A stretch of DNA of 64,000 nucleotides. It comes from Trochalopteron elliotii (taxonomy: Eukaryota > Chordata > Aves > Passeriformes > Leiothrichidae). Made by a program: the position numbers and the translations under genes. The notes beneath the pieces are model-generated. The model was not told the DNA's origin and searched no databases. It was given only the letters and a program-made list of their open reading frames with translations. How positions within the stretch are numbered: position 1 is the first letter of the stretch; each line of letters starts with the position of its first letter. The stretch is from positions 186,001-250,000 of the forward strand of contig JANPWX010020199.1 of the NCBI GenBank assembly GCA_024734555.1. The letters are read 5' to 3'. Positions 11,701 to 26,330 of the stretch are shown piece after piece.

Positions 11701-14700
11701 CTTAACATTTCCTGAATACATACATATATACTAATTATTTCCATGAACTTGTTTGGATATGAGTAAGGGTCTTTTGAGGGTCTTTGGTGATCATTTGGGA
11801 ACATCTCATTCCTCAAAATTTCCTTTTACAGTCCCAGACCTTCTGATGAATCTGTCCTCCTTGGTAGTTTCTCAAATACATGGCCAGGTGAGGATGCACC
11901 TCTCTTTTCATTCCTCAGGCTGGCATTCTACCCCTGTTCTCAAAATCAAGACATCTACTGGTACATATTAGTCACTGATACATGTAAATAAGCTGACACA
12001 AGACTATGAGTCACAGACCTAGGGAGTTAGCACAAGGCCACATTGTATTTGTGTACAAATATCTCTGGTATTTGTACTAAGCACTGTATGGTGCAAAACC
12101 AAGCATTAATCCCAAACATAAGTATCATAACTATTGTGAAAAACTTAAAAGAATTTTCTACCATCTCCCCTCAATTATGCATAGATTTCTTCTCAAATAA
12201 ATATAATCCATTTGGTTACAAGGGGGTTTTGGGGGCTTTTTTAGACTTCATTTCTTTGAGAAAATTTACTCTCTATTGCTAGGCTTTTGTCCAGCAATAA
12301 TAATTTTGATGCCAGGTAAACTTGATCAAACATGCTGGACATTATTAGCTGCAGAGTTCTGCTAACATCTATATCTTTAAAGAAGGGAATGCTATAATTT
12401 AAAGATCCATTTTGCCAATCTCTTTCAACTTGTCCTATTCAACCTTCTCAGCTTCACTCAGTAATTTCTGAACAGGAACATACAGTGCAGACACAGTGCA
12501 GTACATCCAAAATACTCAGTTTCATTGTTCATATGATAAACCATTGGGCTGTGCTTGTACAGTAAGACCAACAGATCCAGAATGCATGACATTTATTACA
12601 AACTTGCTGTCATGTGTGCTTTCTCAAAAAGTTTATAAGGGATTGATTGCTCTTTCATGTAGCAACTGGATCTGATGTTTCTATCAGAAAAAAATAAGAG
12701 GATGTGGTCAATTTCTTCAAGGTATCAACCAGAACTTTAAGATGAAAAATCTGTCTTGATCTTCCACAGAGCAGAAGTCCACAATGAGATGATAATTTTA
12801 AAAGTTGTGCTCAACAGAAAAGAGGTCCTTTTAAAATAAACTCCAGTCATGCCACCTGTGAAGCTAGTAGTTGAACTAGCAACTAAGTTCTTTGTCTGAA
12901 TACATGAGAGTAAAGATTATGACACTTCAATTCTGTATTTACTTTGAGTTTCTCTTTAGTAGCTTTGTGCTCCAAACAACACAGGGCCAAATGTCACATC
13001 TATTTTGCCAAGTGTGCTGACAGTAACTCACAGTATTCCTGGCCAGCAGTGAGACTGAATCTGCATGCTGCAGTCTAACCTTGCTTAGTCTATGCTTAAG
13101 AGGGTAATTAGTGAGTAGGAGTCAAACATATCTAATGGTAATGGTGAAACATAGCAGAGATCCCTATCACACATACACCACATACAGTCCCATACACCAC
13201 ACTCAACTCACTTTTTCCTCATCTGGTATCTTGTTCAGTTCCATAAGAGGTAGCGCACAAACTCATGTAACCTTCATTCTCTTTTTCAGTGTTGTTCTTT
13301 TATTGCCAGTTTCTGATTACTATTTCTATGAGGCATGTTATTGAGGGAGACAACACAGAAATCGGACATCAGAATGAACTGCCTATGTGTGCTCCTCACA
13401 CTGACTTCAGTTCAAACACATATGACTCAAGCACAGACACTCCACTTGAACAAATGCTCTCTTGCTGCTGAACATGAAGGCAATGTCTCCCTCTTGGCCT
13501 TCTTTCTCTAAGAAGGGAGAGGACCCTGTAAACCCAAACGTGTCAATGCAATTTGTCACTCATCCTTGCTGTCCTATATTGGAGATGCCTGCTTTCTCCA
13601 GGCTACTGCTGCAGGCTATGTCTTTCAGCACTGCAGAAAAAAAAAAAAGCCCTTTCTGAAACATAATAAAAGGAATAACAGCACAAAAGAATCTGCTAAT
13701 GGCCAAACCTTTCTGTCAGTTCACTTCCCATAGGCTGCTCTGCTGATTTTGAATTGTAAAGACAGCTAACAGAGATGTGCAAGTCAGTGCTGGTGTCACG
13801 GTTATTGCTTCCTCGATACCTCAAGTACTGTCCTCCAAAACGTCTGCCTGAAGGGAAGTGAAATGGTTACCAACCTGCAAATGCCAATCCCATGATGGGG
13901 CAAGCCATGCTGCTTCCTTTCTCTGCTTTCCTTGGCAGTGTTAAAGCATGCAGCACAAGTAGAAATACAGAATATTGACTATTCTGACTGTCCATAGGCA
14001 CTCTAACTCTTTTTCTGATCTTATTAATGTATTTACTGGTGGGATGAAAAAAGAATAAAGGCATAAAGCTTGGGCTATCCACTGTTGTGGACAGTGAAAC
14101 TGCTGAGAAGGAGGAATACATTTATTTCCAGGGCATCAAAGCTATGGTCCCACTGTTCTTTGTCAGTACCCAACAGTGTTTTATATATGAATACTAAGTG
14201 ATCTTTCTTTTAAAACCCAACACCTTTGCACAGCCATTTAGGTGTACATGACACAGCTGATCCATCTGTAGTTCAGGGCATTACCACAGGGCATTTGTAC
14301 TATGAAGAATTAATTTGTAGTGGGATCCATTAGAGTCTAAAGCAATACTTCAATAAGTTACATTATTATTTCTTCTATGCTTTTATCTTCTCTCCAACCA
14401 ATCCTCATGCTTCAGGGCATATTCTGATTAGCAGCTGAGAAAGCGGAAAAAAGAGATTCCCAGTTGTGTAGATGTATATTATTAGATGAATTGTGAAATT
14501 GTGCAGTTTCCCTGGAATATCCAGCAGAGCTAGGAAGAGGATGCTAGATTAGATGAGCTGCTGATGTGGTTTTGCAAATCCTCTGGAATGGGTTCTAACA
14601 CTGAAAATAGTTTGCTCTGGTTATTAAGAACAACTTGTCTGGATCTATTGAATAGAAACAACTGGAAGTTTCCCTCTGGGTTTTGTTGTTCGTTTGCTTT

Positions 14701-17084
14701 TTTTTTTTAATTAGGCATTGCTCTGTTGGCTCTCTCCAAGTTATTCAGATGGGGTAGGCACTCTGATGATTATCAATGCAACTCTTTAGCCTGTGGTCTT
14801 TCCCAAACACAGAAAAGCTGGCAGGAGGCAGTAGTGGTGGCTTGAATCTATTCATTGATTTTAAAGGACTTTGGATCTGGCCAGTAGGCGTGGATCTGTC
14901 AGGATTCTAATTTAACTGACATGTACCATTATAAAAGGCTTCATCACTGGAGGGAAGGGGATGAGACCACAGTTTGGTGCACTGGAGAATAGATAAGATG
15001 TGATTTGATATCCTTCCATGCAAGCAGTGGTTATAAGACCTTCCACAAGCTTCAGAGCTTCCTTGATCTTCGGTGTAAAGTAGGATGGAATTTTCCCCCT
15101 CCTATTGCACTTTTCCCAGTTTTATGATAAAGCGGCAACATTAATGAGGAAAGCAAAAATATGGTGCAGGAGTTTTTGGAGAGAGCATGAGAGAAATACA
15201 CGTCTGTCCACTTCTCTCCTCTGCCATGCCTCTTCATGTCAAATCCTAACCCTGCTTAATATGGGATGCATTTAGAGAATGGAGACCTTGCCTGATTTTC
15301 ATTCAGTATTTTATGTGGCATTGCCAATCAGATAACTCCCCAGTCAGACATGGTAGCATGATAGCACTGGTACAGATCTCAAAAAGCATTCAAATTGAAT
15401 GCTTGTGAGTAAACTGCCAAGAGTAAATCATTTTTGGTCCCTTCAAGTGCAAACAACATATAATATTTTAGCTTTGGAACATATTTTTGTAGTCCGTGTG
15501 GGCCTGAGTGACATGTCTGCTGAGTAATGTCTCTTTCTTTTCAGTGAAGTACATGTTTTTTCTTCAAATATATACTCTTTCTGGCAGTGCACAATAGAAG
15601 CTCCTTAAGCAACTGATCTGCTATCAAAAGTGATGAAGGTCACTTGCTTGAAAGTACTGAAACCTTGTTAGAGTCAATATGTGCAAATAGCTAAGTGAAA
15701 TACATTTCCTATGACAGCCACAGCCTTAGCAGAAATGCCCATGGAGAAAGTAATAGATCAACAAATATAGTTGCTTTTTCTATCATTATATGCAGTTGAA
15801 GTTGTGGTGTGGAAGAGGGCTATATTTAAGCCCTTATTACATGACTTTCCATTCCAGAGGTGAAGCTGTGATGGCTCTGTGCAGAGAGAACAGAGATATC
15901 AAAGCCATTTGGTATTTCTGTAACACCAAGTGCATTGTATGTTAAAACCAAGCTGCTGAGGGACAAATGCAGATCTTCATTTCAAAGATATAAAAAACTC
16001 TCAGGCTGCTGATTTAAAGATTTTATGTTAGGGTTATCTTACATCCTTAATGCTTACTGAGTTTGTAAGGTAAATAGAAAAAAGTGGCTGTAAGCTTTAT
16101 GCCTACGGATTCTTTGTATTTTCTGGTGACTACTTTCTTAGAAATAAGAAAAGACTGTCTGAAAGGCCAACCAATAAACTATTCTTTCATCTCCAACTCA
16201 CCCAGCATTCTGTTTGCAGTAAATAAATTTGTTTGAAAAATAAGCTCTCTCAGCAAGATCTGTAAGTGCCATTGAGAACAAATACTCAGAGCAATATGAA
16301 CACTTCTGATAGGACCAGTATTTCTTGATTTGTTGGTGTTTTCAAGATTCATCTATATGACTAGCTGGTGCATGGCAAGAAGTTTTGTAGGGACATTATC
16401 AAAATAGACTTGAAATTTCTGAATTTCTATACATCAGATCATTGCATTACTGTACACTTAATATCACCTACTTGCATAATAAAAAGTTATTTATTATGAA
16501 GTGCAACCAAAATTATTCCAGAAACAAAAAATCTGAGATTGCAAGCAACTGAATATACTCAAAGTCTATTAATGCTTCTTCCAAATTAATTTTCTAGTTA
16601 TGTTCTAATTTATATTCTTTAAAGATTATTTAGAGTTAACTATCCAACATTACATATTTCTTCATCTTGGGTCTTCACCTTTTCCTAGGACCGGCAAAAG
16701 GCATACTTTTATGTTACATTTTATTGATGTTGCTCTGGCCTGTTTACAGCTCTCTGATGAATAAGAAGAGATTATGTAGTTTTCCTACGAACACATACCC
16801 CATAAAATGAGACTACTGACTTTTTCTCAGATAGTACCAGAGAAGTTAGTGATGTCTGAGAAGAGATTGTCAATTTTCATGACTTAATTCTGCATGTTTT
16901 CAGTAGTCTTGAATGCTTAGCAAAAATAGTTGTAAAATTAGAATGCTTAGGGGTTTTTTTCACACACACAAAAAATTAACTATTACAGTTGATCTAGTGT
17001 TAGGAAAGCATCATAATGTGGGGAAAAAGTAGAAAAATACCTTGATTAAAACCTCTCTTTCTGCTCATTCAGTTTATATAAGAG
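8712..17084. other. Gene-free repeat-poor stretch
   Basis: No exon, RNA gene or transposon that I can recognise is present. Open frames here are short and I/K/S/F-rich, as expected of AT-rich noncoding DNA. An exact 27-bp tandem duplication (10772-10825) and an imperfect short repeat (GTACTATAATAAA twice near 9384-9414) are the only clear internal structures. Confidence 0.6.
10772..10825. repeat. 27-bp exact tandem duplication
   Basis: The 27-base unit starting TTTGCAGGTAGTTTCC occupies 10772-10798 and is repeated without mismatch at 10799-10825. Identity of the two copies suggests a recent slippage or duplication event. Confidence 0.9.
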
Positions 17085-18988
17085 GGCATCCCGCTTGTCT
17101 AACCTGATTTCCTTCTACAGCAGGATAACCCACCTAGTTAATCTTGCAATGCCAGCAGGTGTAATCTTTTTGAACTTCAGCAATGCTTTTGATACAGTCT
17201 CTCAGTATCCTGCTGGACAAATGTTCAGCACACAGCTGAAAAATTCAGTGGGTAAGCAACTGGCCATGCGTCTGTCACAAAGAGGTATGCTGAGTGGGGT
17301 GACATCAGACTAGGGTCCCGTCAACATGTAAGGTTCTGCAGGACTCACTTCTCTTAAACACTTCAGTAATTACTTGGACACAGGACTTGAAGGAATACTT
17401 AATAAATTTGCAAACAGCACTAAATTGGGAGGAGCTGTTGATTTCCTTGAGAGAGAGGCCTGGCAAAAAGACATTAACAAACTAGAGATGCACAGTCCCC
17501 AGTGATATGAACTTTAAAAGGACAAGTGGCAGATTCTGGACCTCTGTTAAGATCCAGTAATTGAAGTTATTAGAAAGAGGACTCTGCTTGAATTAAGGTG
17601 CAAATGACACCATATGCTGGAGTCAATAGTGTGGGTTCTATTTAACAGTAAATGTGTAAGAGAGAAATAGGAATAGAAAAGAGGTGGGGGAGAGAGAAAG
17701 AAAGAGACAGAGAGACAGATTAAATGTACAATAACCCCACTCTGTGCATCCCAACAGCATCCTTTGGATCCTCCTCTTCTAGTGTTCTTGGTGGTGGGAA
17801 TCCTTCAAAACATAGGGTACAATGCATTAACATACACTCAGGCCAGTAGGAATGTCCAGGTACCTTCCTTGGAGGAAGCAATTTTGACACGGTATCTTCC
17901 AACAGACTCTGGATCTTTTGCATCCCTCGCATTACATGCAGTTGTCTGGTACAAGGCCTCAGGAATTAGTATGGGGGCCACTTTGGGGGTCTTTGATGGG
18001 TTTTGATACCTCCTCTGATGCCTCTCACTTGAATGTCCCAGGTGGATGTGGCCTTCCCTGGGTGAGGGTTTTTCACAACTGACCCAGTTTGTGTAAGGGA
18101 GGATGGGTGCTGTTTCCCTCTGCCCAGAGGTTGTGCTACACCCTCCAAAACTCTCCTTCTCACTCCCCTCGGTTGAAAAGGAGTGTGTACAAACCTGGCC
18201 TCAAGCAAATGAGGCTGTGGGCTGTGGCCTTCCTTCACCTTGGATCCAGCCAGAGCTAATTTTCAAGACAGCTGCTGGGTTTGACTTTCCTGTAGAACCA
18301 TTCTTCTCCCTGAGCCTTTTCTACATCTCTCTAGACCTGAGATAATTGAACAATAGTGTCACCTTTATCTAATCTCAAGTTCCCATTAGCTGGCTTAACT
18401 CACAGTCCAAAATTCCAGTCAGAAGGCATATTGAGGGAGGGATGGGCTTTGGTGGTTGCAGTTTCTTTATATAGCTTTGCCATAATGGGCAAAAAATCCT
18501 CCATAACAATGTTTAAACCATTAACTGTAGCATTTCAGTCTCTCGCAACCTGGTACAGGAGCAGCTGTGGTCACTTGGTTTGTTCAGCCTGGAGAAGAGG
18601 AGACTGAGAGGAGACCTCATTGTGGTCTTCAACATCCTCACAAGGGAAATGGAGGGGCAGGTCCAAATCACCTCACTCTCATGGCCAGTGACAAGATTCA
18701 GCATGAATATTGTGACAAGGAAACAGCATGAAGCTGAGTCAGGAGAGGTTTGGGTGAGATACCAGGAAAACATTTTTCATCTGAAGGGTGGCTACGCACT
18801 GGAACATGCTCCCAGGAAACTGGCGACAGCACCAAACCTGTCTGACTTCCAGAAATTTTTGGACAATGCCCCCAGGCATGTGGTGTGATTCTGCTGGTGC
18901 CCTGCACAGGGCCAGAAGCTGAACACAGTAATCCTGAGGAGTTCCTTCCAACTCAGCATACTCTGCCATTCTACAATTTTATGATACT
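17085..18988 (+). mobile_element. CR1 LINE remnant, two pieces around an LTR
   Basis: The first piece (17085 to about 17555) translates to degraded reverse-transcriptase sequence, with a motif-A-like segment ILNFSNAFDTV in the frame from 17095. It is followed in the DNA by the conserved CR1 region that encodes LKFANSTKLGG-like sequence near 17400-17430. The second piece (about 18550-18988) is the CR1 C-terminal/3' region; it starts at the conserved TTGTTCAGCCTGGAGAAGAGG block and ends in a CATTCTACAATTTTATGATACT tail. The intervening part of CR1 ORF2 is missing and an LTR remnant lies there. Multiple stops and frame changes make it dead. Confidence 0.85.
17556..18546 (-). mobile_element. Degraded ERV LTR remnant inside CR1, approximate ends
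   Basis: The sequence between the two CR1 pieces is unlike CR1 and resembles avian LTR material on the minus strand. Supporting signs are a minus-strand TATATAAA at 18466-18473, a purine-rich GA tract at 17686-17718, and a block at about 18030-18180 homologous to 26687-26800 in another LTR. No clean TG...CA ends with matching flanking duplication could be set, so both boundaries are estimates. It may include 5' leader sequence or more than one element. Confidence 0.55.
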
Positions 18989-20600
18989 GTTTTACAAATC
19001 TTTTAGTCACCACTAGGATAGCCACCCTGAGCAAGTTTTTTAATTTATTTAGAATGCAAACAAAAATACCAGAAAGGTGACAACATAAACAGCCAATGTC
19101 AGAGAACTGTTTCCTTAGTTCATAAAGAAATATATTTGTCTTTCTTCCATATTAGGTGGTGGTACATGAATATTCCAGCCAATGACAAAGAAACAAAAAG
19201 CATAACCCCCAACCAAACATGTTTGATTAAAAGTCAGATGGTTTTTCACTCATCCTCCCTTAAAACCAGCTACCGACATAAGAGCAGCCAACACAGCTGC
19301 AATACTGTACAAACTAGAAATGGACACAAACAATATACAAAGAATATCTCTTGTAAAACCTCCATTATCTTTCTCCTTGGTGACATAATGCATGAAATCT
19401 TCAAGTAGCACTTAACTAAATCTAGAAGTACTCCAACATAAATGTAGACAGGCAGAAATCATCAGATATTTGCCAAGATCCACTACAAAAGGAGGCTGCA
19501 GAATTGCTATAATTGCAGCCAAGCAAGGCCAGACTTGACATCCATCTATTAAGATGAATTAGGAATAATTAAATCATGTTGCATGGTGGAGTAGATTAAC
19601 TCTTCCAACCAGGTGATAATAACATCATTTCCCCTTTAGCCCAAACAGCCAATATTGTGGATCTGTTTTCATTAGGAAAGAAAATTGATTATGTGAGCCA
19701 ACAATATTCTTTGACGTACTCAAGTTTACTTGCAAAGAGTACACTCGGTCTTGTTGGTTTGAAAAACTAGAAATAAAAAATAGCAGACAGGTTTTTTGCA
19801 TGCAAATCTCCAAGTCTGTCTTTTGGGCATGTTTGGGATGTTTTTTTTTAACAAAGCAAGGGTACACACATTCCTCCCTCTTGCTGACACAGACACAGAG
19901 AGTTGTTTTTTGGTTTTCAGGCATCTTTAAACACACTCAGATGAGTGCTGTGTCTCCTGCATGCAGAGCTTGTCAGCGATTCCCCACCATGCAACTTTAG
20001 GCAATAAAATAACCTTACATCTAAAGAGCAGACTGCCAAGCAGGAACATTCAAGCTGCCGAGTGACTGAACAAGGTTGTGCTGACAGCACGGTCCTGTTC
20101 ACTAGCAAACCCTGGCGGGGTGTCTGAAATCTCTGCTTCAGCTACTGGGCAGTCTCTTGCAAAACTTATTGGGTCTGTTTACATTTTAAAAAGGAATCCA
20201 CCTTCCTTCCACTTACAGGGAACAGGGAGCGTTGGTGAGGGTTTTAACGTATTCATCTTCTCTTCACAAAACCAAAACCTTAATAAGGGCAGATATTAAT
20301 GCCTAGCATGACAAGAGTGAATAGACAACTGCATTGTTAAATCAAAATATTGATCCTTATGCTTGGTGAGTGGGAAGTAGTCTGAGATTCAGTAGTTGCA
20401 GCTTCTGTTTCAGTCTCCAGAACAGACCCTAAAAAACGACAGCAAATTACTTTAATTCCTCTGAGCTTTTGTGTCCATAGATCAAACAAACAGAACCTCG
20501 CACATTTTGCAGAGATTGAACCTCTGGCTACTTTTAATTCCTTAATTCAAGACATAAGGAAATCAATCAAATTAATCATATTTTTATGCACCAAGTAATA

Positions 20601-20602
<2 letters not shown>

Positions 20603-20626
<24 letters not shown>
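20603..20626. repeat. Poly(T) run, 24 bases
   Basis: An uninterrupted T24. On the minus strand this is a poly(A) tract, but I find no recognisable retrocopy body beside it. Confidence 0.9.
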
Positions 20627-20631
<5 letters not shown>

Positions 20632-23600
20632 TGAGGGAGAGTAAATGGTGTGCTTCCTGCCAAATGACCTGAGGTAATAGATGCTGTACAGATCCAGTGA
20701 GAGGTGGCAGGGAAGGGTTTGGGAGGGTTGAGGAACAGGAGGAAATGCTAGCTATGATATTAATTGTAAAAATCACCTTTTTTAATTAGATATGTTTCAA
20801 ATCATATCATGATGAATTAAAAGGGTAACGGAACTGATTAGGAAAATATAATGGGCACATTATCTGCTAAAAAGTGTAGACTGGTAGACAGATAAGCTTT
20901 GAGCAAAAAGCATCTTTTCTTCTTTCTCTCACCCCCATCTCCAGCAGGGCTCTGTTCTGTCCAATTTGAACAATGTGCTAACTTTTCTGCACATGCATAA
21001 AATGCCTAAAGGGTTACTCAGGTGATACTTAGCTGGCTCTTGTGAATGCTACCCAAATTACAAAAAGAATGGCCTATAAAATATACTGTCTACAGTCTAT
21101 GTAAAGGTTATTATAAAAGTAATCCTGTATTTTTCATCCAATGTAATTTTTAAGAATGGTTATCCAAATGTTTTTTCCAGTATACCTAGTCTATTAAAAC
21201 TCAGGTGAAACCTGTTCAATCACCTCTGCATATGAATATTTCTACTGAACAGGGTTTAATGTGCTGAGATTACTGTTGTGCACAATTATTTCCTGAATCA
21301 GAGAAGGAGAAGTAAAATAATGCCTCATACACAAAACACAGCTAATCAATTTTGAACAGCTCCTGACCATCAGCCTTCCTCAAAAGCTGGAGAGTGTTCC
21401 TTTGTGCCTTAAAAAGCATATAAAATGTGGTCTGTTTGAGTTTGAATTTAATAAGGTCTTATTGTTCTGTAAAACAGAGCCAAATTAAGAGACTGAAAAA
21501 AAATCACTCAGGGAAGTGAAATTTCTAACGAAAATTGCATGCAAAAACTCTGTGAATATCAAACATACCAGTAATTCAGACTTATAATTTATTTTTTTTT
21601 CTTTCTAATTCTTTAGAAATTCTAATTCTTTATAATTTCTAATAACTGCTACCTATATTTCAGAGGTTAGGAAGATGAAACAAAGTCACACGAATTCCTT
21701 CAGAACTGTAAAATCAGTTGGATGTTGAGCAGCATGCTGTCTGTCAGTACTACTAGATAAAGCCTGGTATTAAGAAATGGCAGCATAGTAAAAAAAAAGA
21801 TTGTTTCAATTTTGTTTTCTTTCAGCTTACAGAGTTACTGGAGGATATGTAATGCTCTGTATGCATTTTCCATTTAGTAAACTTGAGAAAGCATGTCTGT
21901 TTTAGACTGTCATGGAATATACATATTAGAACTGAAGGGTAGGAGGGGAAAGGATATTTGTTCCCTGATAATTAGCTTTTCATAACACTGAAATAATTTC
22001 CAAGTTGCGTGTCTATTTTATTTAAGAAAAAATCTGGAAAATCTTCATAACCAAAATACACATTATGCTAGCACCTTGTTGAATTTGAAGTGCTTTACAT
22101 TGTGTTGGAGACACAAGATAAGTAAACACTCATTTTATTATATGAAGAAGTCAAGGATTGGAAGCAATCTTTTAAAAGGCATAAGCTTTTATTTCTGTCT
22201 CAGATATTCATTACAGTAAGAATATGGCTAAGAATAATTCTGTGGCCTTCCTGTTAGTAAAATAGAAAGCAAAAGTAAATGGACCCCAGTTACCCCTCCT
22301 GGAGAGAGCTTGTCATCTGCTGGAGGCAAGCAGAAAGAAATAGTCACGTGCAACAGATTAATACTACATTCAGATAACCTGATGATAGGCATTCTTATTC
22401 AAACAGGATTTTAAAACAGTAGCAAAACAAGTAATAAATAGAATTTGCTTCTGAAAGTCATTATTTTGTTTTCTTAACCTTACTGGGTTACTCCAGTGCT
22501 CATGAATACGTGTTTTGATTTTGAGATAAAGACTCCAGGCAGATTGAGTCCTTTTGGAACATTGTTAGCTCATCTACCACTATTTTTTTTCAAGCTGAGA
22601 AATAGACTGAAGGAGAAACCTGCATGCGTTGCACCGTTCTTTAACTGTGTACTCAGGGACAGGGAAAGCCTAATGATCATACTCTAAGGAAGGAAAGATT
22701 GGTCTGTGGATAATTTTGACTATATTGTCATGATCAATGATAGTTTTGTCTGTCTGCAAAATGTACACAAATAAATATGATATAAACATTGCTAAATAAA
22801 AGACTGCTGCATTAAATAATATGACCTTGCTACCTTTTAGTTGCAGTGTTAGAGTACAAACTTATTTTAATTAGCAGTCAGCAACCAGACTGTAACTTCA
22901 CTGAAGGAGCATTGAAGAATCACTGCCTATTAACAGCCCAGCGGTAAGTAAGCCAGTACAAATACTTATAACCAAATAGTGTACATTTCAGGAGTGGAGA
23001 GGATTAGCTATTGGGCACACAACACTGTGGAGGAAATTGCTTTATTCCCAGTACTGCTGGGTACCAGGAGGCAATCACTATGCCTCTAGCCCATTAACAA
23101 CATTTGGAGTGTTGCTTCCCATAGAAGGGGTTATTGGCTAACCACTGGGTGACCAATTAAAAGCTATGAATAAGTCCCAAACCAAACAGCATGAGGCCTG
23201 TTTGTGGCACAGTGGTATCATTACTAAAGTGAAAAACTTGATGAGAAAGGAGCATATTTAATTATAGAACTATACAAATGGCTAATTAGGACTATAAAGT
23301 GAAATGAATGACTTTCCAGTTGATTTTTGAACGTTACTGATACCTGCTCAGCTTCTTTGGAGACCATGAAAGTGATCTACAGTGCTAGCCTGCATGTTAC
23401 AGTAATGAATGGATCTTCATTACTGTGGACATGTTTGACCTGGTTGTTCAGGTAGCATGGGCAGTCCTCAATTCTGCTCCCTGCAAGGGTTCTGGTGCAG
23501 TCCCTGGTCTGCTGTGAGCTTCACTTGCTTTCACCCCATTCTCACAGGTTTAGAGGCAAAAGCATTACCTGCAATTGAAAGCCCCTCTCACTTTGAAGTC

Positions 23601-24187
23601 AAGTGTCTCACTAATTTTGCAGAAGCTTAGACTCATGCTTAGATTTGGCCTTTAAAATCAGTAATGGGTTTAAAAAAAATCTTTCCCCTTCATATCCCTC
23701 CCCAGGATCTTACAAACTCCTGCACCTGTACCAGTTATTTTAATCTTTACTGCACAAAGTAGAGATTCCTTTAAATTACTTAGTCTAGCTTCTAAAAGAG
23801 ACCCCAGAGCCCAATGATTTCTTAATGAGTAGTGAACTTTTCATTTCTTCGCTACATGTATCCTCAAAATGAGGAGAGGAATGTTTCTACTTCACAAAAA
23901 TAAAGAGACCTGATTTTTTAACAGAGCTTTTTTCCAGCTGTGTAAGCACTCTGAGGCCTAGAGACGATGCTTATCCAGGCAAACAACCCATGCAATTATT
24001 TATTGACTTGATTAGTGGCAACAGGAAAAGGAGAGGCTGGATTTTAGTTAGTGTAGTGGGCATATTCTATGACTGCATAAATAATATGTGTTACCATATA
24101 TCCATACCACACAAAGCAGTAAAGATAGAGTAAAGCCTGGCCATTGGAGTCCCTTGGTGCTAACAAAACCCCTTGTTTTCGTCAAAC

Positions 24188-24257
24188 TAAATAATAATAA
24201 ATTTTACATATATATATTTGTAATAAATAAATATTAATATAAATAAATAAATTAAAA
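24188..24257. repeat. AT-rich low-complexity patch
   Basis: Nearly pure A/T sequence built from AATAAATA-like units and a short TA run (ACATATATATATTTG). Confidence 0.85.
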
Positions 24258-26286
24258 GTAGTTTTTAGTTGTACAAGACTTGTGCTGACATTTGTTTAGA
24301 CAGTGTCCCTTGATTCACTGATGATGGGGGTCTTGCACATTCAACCTGAATATTGAAGACCATGGAAGTCCTGGGAGAAGTTTGTGGGCATGCATCCCTA
24401 ACCAGAAACTGAACTCATTATTTCTCAGTTTTCCTTTTGGTGAGATTTGTCTGCATTTCTCAGTCTGCAAAAGAAAATTGTTTCTCCTTCCTGACTACCA
24501 GTGTTTTGTACCCTAAATGGCCCATGCTAAAGGCCCGAAAGGTTTAACATCACTCTCAATGCTTTACAGCCTCTCTTTCATTACATCCATTATCATTTAA
24601 GTGTACACCAACTTTTCTGTCCTAACATGAAGAAATTAATGCAGTTCCTTGTTGACAAATGGAAAATCAATTAATGTTTCTAATAAATAACAATCTCAAT
24701 TAGATCAACTTGCTTAAGATGCCTTTCTGCCCTAATCAAGTCACGAGACTCCGTGAGTTCTGTTGTGATTTAACAATGCACCATGGAGATGACAAAATAC
24801 TTCACTGAGGCTTAATTTGAAGTCTGCCTCACCCATCCTTTGAATCTATTTCAAAGTGACATAAACCACTTTTTTAGCTTTGATACCTCATGAAATATGA
24901 AAGTAAGTCTAGGCTACAATAATATCAGTTTGGGTTGGTGTTTTACTTTTTTGAGAAGGTTGTTTTTCCTTTTTGTGTGGGGGGGTTGGTTGGGTCTTTT
25001 TTTGTTTTGTTTTTTTTCACCAAGGTGAAGATGCCAACAGATGGTTGTGGATCTGCTGTTTTATAAGCCTATAAAAGGCAGCAATCTCAGCAAAAGGAGA
25101 CCCTCTGGTTTTACCTACAGTGTCCAAAGCCCTTGTCTCAAGAATTAAGAAACTTCTCAAAAAGCAGCAGAAAATGATCATCAGAACCCATACAATGCAC
25201 ATATCATTACAAACAGCAATTTCTAGGATATTTCAGATACTGAGTTTTTCCCCTGAAAAATCTACCATGTTGACTGCAAAAAATTACAGAAAATCATTAT
25301 TTATAGGGAGAGGATATAAAGAATACGTTTCCTTGCAAATTTTATATGGAGCAAATCATAAAGCTGGCATGTGATGGATTAGTACACGATGATATTGGAC
25401 AGAGAAGTGCCAGAAATAAAATTATTATGAATCGTTCAATACTCTTCTGAATCTGATGTTTATCCACAGATGCTTATATTACAGATGGTTACATTAATGA
25501 AAAAGGTTGTTTTCATAGAACCAAGATATTTTCTCCATTGTTTACTTCTGACTACAGAATAATGCTGAAAGTGTATTTTGCACACTAATCATAAGTGCTA
25601 TTTTTCTCTAAATCACACTATGCAGCAGAAATCACTATAAACGTTTTTCATCTTTGGGATGAAGTATTGTTTACAAATGCTTCTTCTATTGATTTCATTT
25701 ATTAATTGATACACAGTGAAAAGCAGACAACAAAGCTGTGAAGTAACTAAAATTCAGAGAAAGTGTGTGACTATTTCACCTTATCATCAACACGGGAAAA
25801 ATGGTTCCAGTAGTGTGATTGTGATCGAGGGAAGAGGTGTACAAAATGGTAAATGATCAGCACTTTAAAAATTACAGTTCCAGCTATGGTGTGCAGAATA
25901 CTTTATTTCTGCTTAAAGGAAAGATCACAACTGTGAGTTGCTCTAAATGGTCACGTTAACTTTTCATTGCTAGTATGTCCAGTAGTTTGTAGGTCCCCCC
26001 GTCATTGATAAAAAATTGCTATGATTGTATTCTGACGTGGACTGTACCATTTCACATTATCAGAAATTTTTCATTTTTATTATGAGACTAAAAATGGTTC
26101 CTTTCTATGCTGAGCAACTGTAGTAACAGAACAGACTGTACACAATACAAATTCTTAAAAGCAGTAATAGCAGCAAGCATGGCAATATGATTTATCCTTC
26201 TACACTAGAACACCTAGACATGATTTACTGATGTGTTATCATGCACAAGTTAATTTATTAGAGAACTAAAGCAAAAAATTCCATTC

Positions 26287-26330
26287 AATTCCCTAGTAAA
26301 TGCCTTGTAATTCCCTCGTAAATGCCTTGT
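26287..26330. repeat. 22-bp tandem duplication, one mismatch
   Basis: A unit beginning AATTCCCTAGTAAATG occupies 26287-26308 and is repeated at 26309-26330 with a single A-to-C difference. Confidence 0.88.

Noticed and set aside
20576..20776. Processed pseudogene suggested by T24
   Set aside because: No coding similarity or poly(A)-signal context could be found next to the tract.
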